From positions 1 to 64,000 of the forward strand of contig NZ_CALGRE010000036.1 in the NCBI RefSeq assembly GCF_937958975.1: 64,000 bases of DNA, read 5' to 3'. The position numbers were made by a program, and so were the translations under genes. Positions 56,257 to 64,000 of the stretch are shown one piece after another. The first letter of the stretch is position 1, and each line of letters opens with the position of its first letter. The DNA comes from an uncultured Eubacterium sp. Its GTDB lineage: Bacteria > Bacillota > Clostridia > Lachnospirales > Lachnospiraceae. Below the pieces are notes generated by a model. The model searched no databases. It had not been told where the DNA came from and was given only the letters and a program-made list of their open reading frames with translations.

Positions 56257-58417
56257 CGGCTACTCCTACACCGGCAGCAATCATTCCGATAATCGGAAGA
56301 AGTCTGATTCCATAGCCGCCTGTTTGTGGCATAAACCAGTTCTTTGAGTTCAATACACTTAATCCTGCAACTGCATTTGCTGATGTCTTATATGTACCAA
56401 GATTGACTGCCTGTCCATCTACTGTTGCAGTCGCACTTTCAACACCACCCTTTGCCATGGCAATCTTCCCTGCCGGTCTTCCTTCTCCTGACGTCGCATT
56501 TAACTTATCTGCATCATTTATTGTCATTCCATCCCAGCCTGCAACTGCCGATTCAATGTCCTGTGTTGCTGTCTTAATATCAATCACAATCGGCTCCTTT
56601 AATAAGGAATATTTATTGTCTGTTGCTGTTTCTGTCAGTTCGTATTTATCTCCCTCAATACCATAAATCAGTAACTTACCATTTGCGTTTGGAACAAACT
56701 GTGTCGCTTCACTCTCGTTTTCAGTTTTTCCTGTAACATAGTAAATCTTATCGTTTCCTGATGTTTCCGTTTTATCAGATACAACATAGTATCCATCTGT
56801 CGTGTTATAAAGTGTAAACTTAACATTTTCCGCATTGCCATTGTTATCTGAGAATGTCTTTGTCACATCAATACCATATGTAAATACAATAGCTTCGTCT
56901 TCCAATGTGTCATAAAAACCTTCTGATGTTCTACTCCATATAAGCTGAACGTCGTTTGGATTTCCTTCATCACCAAGAGTTGCTGTTGCGTCTGAATTAA
57001 CTTTTGCCTGATAGTAAACAACCATATAGTAATCAGAATATTTTTCATTAATTTCCTTCAAACCTTTTTCCGTTACGGTAACAGTTAACGATGAAGTATC
57101 ATCTTTATTTTCAGATGTTTTAATTGCTGCAAATTTATTTGTTGATGATACATCCCAGATGGCAGCTGCTCTTGTCACATCATTTACAGATGCATATTTA
57201 GCATCTTCACCATTTACGTCTGCATCATATGTTTTAACGCTTCCAACCGTAGAACCCGGTTTATGCGCTGCAATGTCATCAGCCCATGTTTCCGGATTTG
57301 ACTCATAAAATGCAATCTGTACTGTACCAGCGACATATTCAATACCTTTGCTTAGTGTATCGTTAAACTGATACTGTGTCAGATAAGTTGATTCAGATGT
57401 AACATGCGGAAGTTTTGACAAAAGAATGTAGTCAAGTATATCTCCCTCGGATGCTGTAGTCGATGAATCATAATAATACTCTTTTCTGTCAGCTACAAAC
57501 TTATCATTCTTTTCATATTCAGATACAAGATAATCCTTCCCCTGTTTCCTTTTGGAACCGTCTGTTACATTATTTCCTTCTGCATTTCTAACTAATTTCT
57601 CCAAAGTAGGATTTCCTGACTGATTCTTTGGATATACATAAACATCATAGAACCATCCTTTTCCATCAGAATGTGTCATTGGTATAGACACAATCCATGG
57701 TTCAACTGTCATTGTCACCTGTTCTGGAACCTTCGTCTCTACGATAAGATACAGTCCAAGGTCAAGATTTTCAGCCTTTGCAAGACCATTTTTATCCGTT
57801 AATTCCATTGCAGTACCATTTTTAACTGCATAAGCCTCTAACTTATTTTTAGCTTTGACCCCTTTTTCATTCGTAGCCCTGACCGCATCCTGAAGTGTTG
57901 ATGCCGTATAATGATACTTTGTTCCTGTACATTTGTTTGCTTCATTATCCGATTTCATATTTTCCGGCGTTATGGAATCCAGCCCCAAAATCGTTCGGAG
58001 TTCTGCATCAATCTCATAGACTACTTTTATCTCTTTCTTACCATCCACTACTTTAGATGACGTCTCAATCTGTCCAAGATTCACATAAGTAAACTCAACA
58101 CCGGAAATTTCAAAATCTTTAAATTTGTCTTCCACAACACGATTTTGTTCTCCACTGGAAAAACCTGTTGCTTCTGTGTCATTCGTATCAAGACCCGCAA
58201 TTTGTTTTGCTGCTGTCATGTCATACTTTCTGATTGTCATACTGCCCTTTTTTGCATAATCAATGATATCTGCATTATTAAGAGCGTCTTTTACTGCTTC
58301 TGTGTTTGAGGCATACGCTGATGAATATCCTGTGTCTGCCATTATCGGTAATACTGTCCGAACCGCCAAAACAAGTACCAGAGCAATAGTGCTTATTTTT
58401 TTTAAACCTTTTCTCAT
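56219..58417 (-). CDS. major pilin backbone subunit (SpaA/FimA type)
   Basis: This is a 732-aa precursor with a signal peptide to about residue 27 (IMA-DTG). The pilin motif is VYPKN (261-265, probable linking Lys264), an E-box-like LIVETKVP is at about 224-231, and a Cna_B-type C-terminal domain has LTETATDNKYSLL. The sorting signal MPQTGG is at 696-701, followed by a hydrophobic helix and RRKRNEETEE. MPQTG in place of LPXTG is an accepted pilin variant. First gene of the operon; AGGAGG at 58424-58431. It should be polymerised by the next gene, the class C sortase. Confidence 0.93.
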   Translation of the reverse strand: MRKGLKKISTIALVLVLAVRTVLPIMADTGYSSAYASNTEAVKDALNNADIIDYAKKGSMTIRKYDMTAAKQIAGLDTNDTEATGFSSGEQNRVVEDKFKDFEISGVEFTYVNLGQIETSSKVVDGKKEIKVVYEIDAELRTILGLDSITPENMKSDNEANKCTGTKYHYTASTLQDAVRATNEKGVKAKNKLEAYAVKNGTAMELTDKNGLAKAENLDLGLYLIVETKVPEQVTMTVEPWIVSIPMTHSDGKGWFYDVYVYPKNQSGNPTLEKLVRNAEGNNVTDGSKRKQGKDYLVSEYEKNDKFVADRKEYYYDSSTTASEGDILDYILLSKLPHVTSESTYLTQYQFNDTLSKGIEYVAGTVQIAFYESNPETWADDIAAHKPGSTVGSVKTYDADVNGEDAKYASVNDVTRAAAIWDVSSTNKFAAIKTSENKDDTSSLTVTVTEKGLKEINEKYSDYYMVVYYQAKVNSDATATLGDEGNPNDVQLIWSRTSEGFYDTLEDEAIVFTYGIDVTKTFSDNNGNAENVKFTLYNTTDGYYVVSDKTETSGNDKIYYVTGKTENESEATQFVPNANGKLLIYGIEGDKYELTETATDNKYSLLKEPIVIDIKTATQDIESAVAGWDGMTINDADKLNATSGEGRPAGKIAMAKGGVESATATVDGQAVNLGTYKTSANAVAGLSVLNSKNWFMPQTGGYGIRLLPIIGMIAAGVGVAVARRKRNEETEE

Positions 58418-58929
58418 CTCTTTTCCTCCTAGATAAACTATAATTTATATAAAACCTTTAGGTTGTTATATTGAAAACACAATATCTTTAACATTTCACG
58501 CTTTTTCCTCGCTGCTCATACAAAAAAGACATTACAAAGATGTAATGTCTCTCATGCTATTTCATTTTCTGTATATATGTTTCCTTGTACAAATTTTATA
58601 ATTTTCTCTTTAAACTGTAATTTGACAAAAATATTTAATACTAAAATCAATGATTGGATAAAATCCCCCAATTTTTTAGCTTTATAATTTCAAACATTTC
58701 ATAATCACAAAATATATTATATTTTCCATTTAGTTATACAAAAATATAATCTTTTTTCTTCTCCAAAAATGAAATCACATGTTCTCTTCTTTAAGTTACA
58801 TCATACACTACATACTCTATCCTATTATCAATGTTCTTACGTTTTCCCTTTTGGTCTAATCTTTTGTATATAACTTTATAAACTATTTTTACATTATAAA
58901 TACAGTTGTAAAACAATAATTTTAAGTCA
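58418..58929 (-). promoter_or_regulatory. roughly 500-nt untranslated leader of the pilus operon
   Basis: From the promoter at 58930-58958 to the pilin ATG there is no reading frame, only very A+T-rich sequence. A small ATTGG...CCAAT hairpin lies near 58653-58672 and an intrinsic terminator at 58522-58550, 105 nt before the pilin. No c-di-GMP, SAM or T-box signature was recognised. The layout suggests transcription attenuation or phase control, but the ligand or factor is unknown. Confidence 0.5.
58522..58550 (-). terminator. intrinsic terminator inside the pilus leader
   Basis: AGACATTACA / TGTAATGTCT perfect 10-bp stem, 4-nt loop, then six T on the minus strand, located between the operon promoter and the pilin start codon. 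It would block pilus expression unless bypassed. Confidence 0.85.
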
Positions 58930-58958
58930 ATTATACGACTATATTTGTTTTTTATCAA
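58930..58958 (-). promoter_or_regulatory. pilus operon promoter
   Basis: TTGATA (58953-58958) and perfect TATAAT (58930-58935) on the minus strand with a 17-bp spacer. It lies 240 bp past the TIR-like gene stop and is the best promoter in the 758-bp gap. Confidence 0.65.
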
Positions 58959-59175
58959 CTATAGATGATATTTTTTTACAAAAATATACACAAAACCGTA
59001 ATCACTTGATATGAAATTTTCAATGTCCAGGTATAAACAATATTTCCTGTAATTCTCTCCAAATATTCATAAATACCTTAATTTTATACTTATTAGATAA
59101 AGCGTTTGTTATATTGTATCATATAATTTATAAAATTCAACATAATATTTATGTTTCAGATGCTTTATTTTTGTG

Positions 59176-59775
59176 TTATTGCATCTTTAATAAATCCTGT
59201 AACCTATGTATCCATTCTCTTAAAATAGTACATTTTCCTTTATCCCATTCATATACCCAGAAATCATACTTACTTTGTCCTTTTATCTTTGCATACTTCA
59301 AATAAAACTTCGCTCTTAAAAATCTTTCTTTCAAAAGACTGTAATCTTCAACAACCAATAACATATTGTTGCTATTTTTAAAGTTGCTGCTGACAAATTT
59401 ATTTTTCCAGAAAAAATCTTTATCACAAATAATGCGCACGGTTATCGCATTACTCACCTCAGGCAAAACAGAGCTATGCCTTACGAGCATTTTCATTTTT
59501 GATTGACAATACATAAGATTTTCATCGTTCATCCAATCTATAAAAACAGAATAACCGGCATCATTAAACAACTTGACCACCGTCACTAACTTTCTCCTAT
59601 CCAAATGATTGTACGATAAACAAATATCATACCTTTTTCCAATTATTTTCAGCTTTGCATCATAATACTTTGCCATTCTTTCATTTTCACTTTTTACCAC
59701 ACTTTCGTACTTTAGATATTCAATCTCACTCATCCTTTTGCACTTAGTAAACAAATTATTATCATTATTTTTCAT
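59176..59775 (-). CDS. small divergent TIR-domain-like protein
   Basis: This is a 199-aa cytosolic protein. Residues 48-82 (KRYDICLSYNHLDRRK and GYSVFIDWMNDENL) match strands A and B, the BB-loop region and the DW motif of bacterial TIR domains. After residue 90 the usual SxWxxxE/PWELGYFDG segment with the NADase Glu is not recognisable, and the C-terminus (SKYDFWVYEWDKG, REWIHRLQDLL) is unassigned. The ATG at 59775 follows AAAGGGG; the in-frame start at 59871 would fall in the -35 box. It stands alone between two surface-protein loci, with no recognisable effector partner gene nearby. Could be a degenerate immune sensor or a regulator. Confidence 0.6.
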   Translation of the reverse strand: MKNNDNNLFTKCKRMSEIEYLKYESVVKSENERMAKYYDAKLKIIGKRYDICLSYNHLDRRKLVTVVKLFNDAGYSVFIDWMNDENLMYCQSKMKMLVRHSSVLPEVSNAITVRIICDKDFFWKNKFVSSNFKNSNNMLLVVEDYSLLKERFLRAKFYLKYAKIKGQSKYDFWVYEWDKGKCTILREWIHRLQDLLKMQ

Positions 59776-59842
59776 TACTTTATCCCCTTTCGATACTTTT
59801 TCATAAATTTTAAAAAACATAATCTGATTAAAAACTTTATCT

Positions 59843-59871
59843 ATTTTATAAAATTTAATAAACAAGTACAA
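59843..59871 (-). promoter_or_regulatory. promoter of the TIR-like gene
   Basis: TTGTAC (59866-59871) and TAAAAT (59843-59848), 17-bp spacer, about 60 nt before the chosen start. Confidence 0.55.
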
Positions 59872-59911
59872 ATAAAAATTTATTAATTATCCAACGATGT
59901 CATAATTCCTA

Positions 59912-59961
59912 TAAAATAAAGAAGCTTTCCCATAACTTTTCACAGTCACACGAAAACTTCT
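59912..59961 (-). terminator. terminator after the Ig-like repeat gene
   Basis: AGAAG-TTTTC pairs with GGAAA-GCTTCT (one mismatch) around a loop of about 22 nt, followed by TTATTTTAT on the minus strand, just after the stop at 59972. Confidence 0.6.
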
Positions 59962-59971
59962 CTATATTTTT

Positions 59972-62900
59972 CTATTTTGTTGTAGCCTTTGCTTTGCGCT
60001 TTCTCAGGATAATCCACAAAATTCCTGAAACAATGAGAACTAGTCCAATTATTACAACCCATCTTAGTAATGTATTTGTCCAAAAAATAACAAATGCACT
60101 AGGAGAAACCGTAATATTATAAAAAATTTCCTTAGAACTGTAACTGTTACCCGCCTTATCTTTACATGTAATAATTACATTTTGATACATTCCCTCTTTC
60201 AAATGAAATATTAATTTATTTGAATCTTTTTCTAGTGTGTTCTCAAGGCTGTCTCCCGTCAAATCAAATGGTGTGTTAATAATGTTTCCATCTCTGTCTG
60301 TCACTTCAACAATAACCGATGAAAGTTTTCCCCCATCATCCGTTGGTATTATCGTAACGGTCTGGCTGTCTGTCTGATACCTTCCATTTTTCTCCATTCC
60401 CGAAACAGTCAACACAGGAGATGTCTTATCAATAACAAAACTTATCTCCGCTTTTTTTATATCACTGTAAGCTACTGTCTTTGTTTTGTCCGTCGATGTA
60501 ACTATTACAGAATAATTATTTTCTTCCTGAAACAGGGATGACTTAATAGAATATTCATATCTGCACCATTTTCCTTTTCCTTCTGATTTAGAAACGGTAT
60601 AATCTATTCCTTCCCTCAATTCCCTGTTATTCAATTCCACTTTATAACTACGGAGTGGGTCCACATTAATCTCAACGATTTTGATATCGCCATCTACACT
60701 TTGATTATAGTAATTATCTACAATCTGTTTTGCGTAATCATCCAACATAAAAGCAGAACCTTTTCTATTAACGGAAAATGACAGGTTCTTTGACTGCTCA
60801 TTTCCTGAGTCTGATATTGTAAATGTGTCAATAGAATTTCCTGCATAGTCAGCAGCTTTACATTTTAATGTATAAACTGCATCTTCCTTTAAATTATCAA
60901 TCACATAAGAATGCGTCTTACCCTTGTCGCTCAAAACACCTTTTCCAATATCAATTATCTTTGTCTTAAACTTACCATCCCCTGTTTTATATACTGCCGA
61001 TAATTCAGCATCAAAAGCACCGGAATTTAGATTCTCATCTTTGGAAACAATGGTAAATCCTATTTTATCCTTCTTATTTGCAGAATTATTCTTGATTCCC
61101 TGAACCATAATTGTCGGTTTCCTGCTGTCTATGGTCAATTCATTGGATTGATATGATTTCATCTTGTTCTGTGACCTGTCTTTATAATCCACATTTAATT
61201 TATAATGCCCGTCACCGGATATTGTAACTATACCAGTCCAATTATCTCCATTCTGTGTCCATTTTTCTGCCCTTCTGGATGCACCATTTACTTTAATGGA
61301 AACATCCTCAGGATAAAAGTTCGCCTCGTTAATCTGAATTGTAGCTGTAATATTTCCTGTGTAATAAGAAATTCCATTATTAGATGCAACAGGTTTATTT
61401 AAGGTTACATTACCCTGTGGTGCGATGTTATCTACTACCACAGTCTTCTTTTCTTCTTTGTCTGAAGAATTATCTGAACGGTCATACGCAGTAAATCTAA
61501 CCTTACCTCTAAATTGGTTATCACCTTTTAACGTATTTTTCGGAATATTAAATTTCGCTACTGCTGTCTTGCCGCCATTTATATAAGTTATTCTTGCATT
61601 TGTAAGGGCTTTATCAATTAACTCTGCATTTCTTTTGCTTACACCCTTAGCATTTTCATAACTGTAAACAAACTTATGTATGCCTGATATGTTGTCATCG
61701 GCCTGTATTGTAACCGTCATCTGCGCATTATAAAAGCCAAATGTAACTGAATTTAATACATTTTCAAAAATATTCGTACTATAAGATACTTTCAGATTAG
61801 CAGGATTTGTTTTATCTACTGTAAACTTATCAGATTTATATCTTAAAATGTTTCGGTTAGATAAATCCTTATACTTTACATCAAATGTATAATTTGCATT
61901 TTTTGTATAAGCAATTTTTGCCGTATGCACATCACCATTGGATTTCCAATTTCCTCTGTTTTTTAGATATTTTGCAAAATCCATAACTTTTATATCATTT
62001 CCGGTTATATCTTTTGCTTTTACGACCACTTCCACATCATCTGCTCTAAAATTATGCTCCGTAATTGTTATCATTGCAGTCTGCTTTTTATCATAATACT
62101 TTCTTCCCTTGACAGTTCGAATCACATTATCTTCGCTGTATTCCACATCTATCGCAGGTCTGGTTTTGTCAATGATTATCTCATTACTTGTATAAGATTT
62201 CATCTTATTGTTAGAACGGTCTTTATAATCCATTGTCACAACATAGTGTCCCTCTTTTGCAATTGTTATGGAAGAGGTCCAGTTATCATCTTTCCACTTT
62301 TTCCACTTTTCAGCTCTCACCTTTTGTCCGTTAATTTTAATTTCAACATCTTCCGGATAAAAGTTTGCCTCATTGACAGAAAATGTCACAATTGCCTGAC
62401 TTTGATAATATAATTTATATTTATTACCTTCTGTCGAATAATTATATTTATCTACTGTCTTCAAAGTTTTTGCATTCACAACATGTTCCGCATTACTAAA
62501 GCTTACAGTTCTTGTTGGTGAAATCGTATCCACCACAACCACACGGTGACTGTCCTTATATTCGTCGCTATGATTTCCTGCCTTGTCCGTGACGACTGCT
62601 GAAATCTTTCCCCTGTACTGTTTCGCTTCGTCTGCTGTAAGTGTAAACTCAACCGATGATATTTTTTTGTCATAGCTATTCGTAAATTTATCATCTGTAT
62701 TTTTTATCGTTCCATTTTCTTTTTCTCTATTGCTACTGCTAACTTCGCTTTCCTTTTCATAATACCAGCTAATATAATCAATTCCTGACGTATCATCTTC
62801 TGCTGTTATTTTGACTGTCACGCTTGGATTATAATAACCGAATGTAATCCCCTCAAGAAACTTATCCAACAGAGATTCGCTATATGATACCCTTATTTCC

Positions 62901-64000
62901 TCTTTAGCGGGTGCTGTTTTATCAATGACAAAGGCTGATACATTGTCCGGAGATACTTCTCCATTATCAAGTAATTCCGTATCCTCCATATCTGCATCGT
63001 ATGTATCTGCCGGATTTCCTCTTAAATCACTATAGTTTATTACAAAATCATACTGTGCATCCGCATCAAAAGTCACCGTAGCAGTATGGATATCTCCTTC
63101 ACTTACCCAGCTTTCTCTATCCTTAAGATATGCTGCATAATCTTTTACACCCACATCCTTTCTTGCAACGTCTTTTGCAAGTACCAATGTCTCCACATCC
63201 TCTGCCCTGAAATTGTGCTCTTCTACAGTAATTTTAGCTGTTCTTGCCTGCGCGTAATACTTTCCATTCACAGCCTCATTATTATCATACACTACAGAAA
63301 TTTTAGGCTTATTGTCATCTATCATAATATAAGGTGACAGATATTCCTTCATCTCATTTGTTGAGCGGTCGGAATATGTCATTAAAATAAGATAATCCCC
63401 ATTTTCTTCTATCTTAATATTTCCTATCCACTTGTCTGTATCCGCAATCTGCTCCCAGTCCAGTTCGTTACTTTTTACAACACGTTCTTCTTCTGTCTCC
63501 ACATTTTTCACCGTGATATGAACATCTTCCGGATAGAAGTTTGCCTCATCAACGGTAATCGTCGCTGTGGCTTCTTCTTTGTAATAGAGCTTATATCTGC
63601 CCTCGCTGCTGTAATCATACGCTTCTACATCTTTCAGTGTATCTGCATCTACTACTCTGTCAGCCTGACTATAGGACACGGTTCTTGTCGGTGCAATCGT
63701 ATCTACAACTACAACATGGGCATTATCATGATATGTTTCACTTAGATTTCCTGCTTTGTCCGTCGCTTCCGCCGAAATCTTCCCCCGGTATTGCTCTGCC
63801 TCCTCCGCCGGAAGCGTAAACTCCACACTTGCTGTTTTATTATCACTACTGTAACTGAATTTCTCATCCGTATTATTTATTGTTTTATCTTCCTTATCCA
63901 CATTTATGCTGCTTGCGCCATCTTCTTTTTCATAATACCAATGAATATTGTCGATTCCCGATATATCATCCTCCGCTGTTATTCGAACTGTAACATCCGG
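59972..64000 (-). CDS. giant Ig-like repeat membrane-anchored surface protein, 5' end outside window
   Basis: The open frame continues to the window edge (at least 1342 codons; an in-frame GTG at 63901 is internal, since the repeat pattern extends upstream). The product has long bacterial Ig-like repeat units. Each has VVVDTIAPTRTVSYS, VDEANFYPEDV, YSDRSTNEMK, HNFRAEDV and FGYYNPSVTVKITAEDDTSGID blocks, at about 350-390 residues per unit. The C-terminus has a final Ig-like domain, then a helix (VVIIGLVLIVSGILWIIL) and RKRKAKATTK. No LPXTG, so it is membrane-anchored. Adhesion or matrix binding is likely from architecture only. Confidence 0.85.
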   Translation of the reverse strand, partial: PDVTVRITAEDDISGIDNIHWYYEKEDGASSINVDKEDKTINNTDEKFSYSSDNKTASVEFTLPAEEAEQYRGKISAEATDKAGNLSETYHDNAHVVVVDTIAPTRTVSYSQADRVVDADTLKDVEAYDYSSEGRYKLYYKEEATATITVDEANFYPEDVHITVKNVETEEERVVKSNELDWEQIADTDKWIGNIKIEENGDYLILMTYSDRSTNEMKEYLSPYIMIDDNKPKISVVYDNNEAVNGKYYAQARTAKITVEEHNFRAEDVETLVLAKDVARKDVGVKDYAAYLKDRESWVSEGDIHTATVTFDADAQYDFVINYSDLRGNPADTYDADMEDTELLDNGEVSPDNVSAFVIDKTAPAKEEIRVSYSESLLDKFLEGITFGYYNPSVTVKITAEDDTSGIDYISWYYEKESEVSSSNREKENGTIKNTDDKFTNSYDKKISSVEFTLTADEAKQYRGKISAVVTDKAGNHSDEYKDSHRVVVVDTISPTRTVSFSNAEHVVNAKTLKTVDKYNYSTEGNKYKLYYQSQAIVTFSVNEANFYPEDVEIKINGQKVRAEKWKKWKDDNWTSSITIAKEGHYVVTMDYKDRSNNKMKSYTSNEIIIDKTRPAIDVEYSEDNVIRTVKGRKYYDKKQTAMITITEHNFRADDVEVVVKAKDITGNDIKVMDFAKYLKNRGNWKSNGDVHTAKIAYTKNANYTFDVKYKDLSNRNILRYKSDKFTVDKTNPANLKVSYSTNIFENVLNSVTFGFYNAQMTVTIQADDNISGIHKFVYSYENAKGVSKRNAELIDKALTNARITYINGGKTAVAKFNIPKNTLKGDNQFRGKVRFTAYDRSDNSSDKEEKKTVVVDNIAPQGNVTLNKPVASNNGISYYTGNITATIQINEANFYPEDVSIKVNGASRRAEKWTQNGDNWTGIVTISGDGHYKLNVDYKDRSQNKMKSYQSNELTIDSRKPTIMVQGIKNNSANKKDKIGFTIVSKDENLNSGAFDAELSAVYKTGDGKFKTKIIDIGKGVLSDKGKTHSYVIDNLKEDAVYTLKCKAADYAGNSIDTFTISDSGNEQSKNLSFSVNRKGSAFMLDDYAKQIVDNYYNQSVDGDIKIVEINVDPLRSYKVELNNRELREGIDYTVSKSEGKGKWCRYEYSIKSSLFQEENNYSVIVTSTDKTKTVAYSDIKKAEISFVIDKTSPVLTVSGMEKNGRYQTDSQTVTIIPTDDGGKLSSVIVEVTDRDGNIINTPFDLTGDSLENTLEKDSNKLIFHLKEGMYQNVIITCKDKAGNSYSSKEIFYNITVSPSAFVIFWTNTLLRWVVIIGLVLIVSGILWIILRKRKAKATTK
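61300..64000 (-). repeat. long coding tandem repeats of the Ig-like protein
   Basis: The EANFYPEDV block recurs at about 63521-63547, 62345-62371 and 61301-61327, giving periods of roughly 1175 and 1045 bp. The FGYYNPSVTV-type block recurs near 62840 and 61730, and the window end begins another copy (PDVTVRITAEDD). Copies are diverged at DNA level. The last copy lacks the HNFRAEDV block. Confidence 0.75.

Noticed and set aside
58418..58929. c-di-GMP riboswitch in the pilus leader
   Set aside because: The conserved core sequences of class I (GGGCAAACC-type) and class II were not found, so only an unspecified leader is reported.

Overview
The window is a low-GC Firmicute chromosome segment, about two thirds A+T by eye. 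It is most likely from a gut or rumen Lachnospiraceae relative. Support comes from strong AGGAGG ribosome binding sites, frequent GTG/TTG starts, a dcw cluster with two FtsI-type PBPs, the priA-def-fmt-yugP-rsmB-rlmN-prpC-prkC-rsgA-rpe order, and large Cna_B/sortase surface genes. The family assignment is inferred from protein flavour and gene order, not from a marker search. The first 25 bases are Illumina adapter, so the left edge is a contig end with vector-like contamination and leuC is cut there artificially.

Layout. 26-1780: the 5' part of leuC (minus), tRNA-Ser(CGA), and a radical SAM gene (plus). 1785-3365: an ECF sigma factor with an RsgI-like membrane anti-sigma factor. 3594-15126: a division and cell-wall cluster on the minus strand, transcribed mraZ, rsmH, ftsL, PBP, PBP, mraY, murD, ftsW, ftsQ, ftsZ. 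It starts at a promoter followed by three MraZ boxes, and ftsZ has an additional promoter. 15357-16992: a secreted papain-like cysteine peptidase and a small membrane-anchored protein. 17129-18016: lgt. 18153-19250: ychF (plus). 19300-30628: a housekeeping run for translation, RNA modification, Ser/Thr signalling and replication restart. 30715-40069: one-carbon metabolism (folD, fhs), ftsK, tepA, an orphan eukaryotic-type hisA, and a sulfur amino-acid set (cysK, small membrane protein, metY). 41286-43925: pnp and rpsO with structured leaders.

40164-41138 and 44094 to the right end are rich in exported proteins. They include a Big_2 protein, a transglutaminase-like/FN3 protein, a five-gene sortase-assembled pilus locus (pilin, class C sortase, class B-like sortase, two giant Cna_B adhesins), a small divergent TIR-like protein, and the 3' part of a giant Ig-like repeat membrane protein that runs off the window.

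The most unusual items are: the pilus locus, with a roughly 500-nt leader carrying an intrinsic terminator and a class B-like sortase whose catalytic Arg is Lys; the isolated TIR-like gene beside it; the KTAT variant in one of the two PBPs; and the phased MraZ operator. No CRISPR array, insertion sequence, prophage or complete multi-gene defence system was seen.
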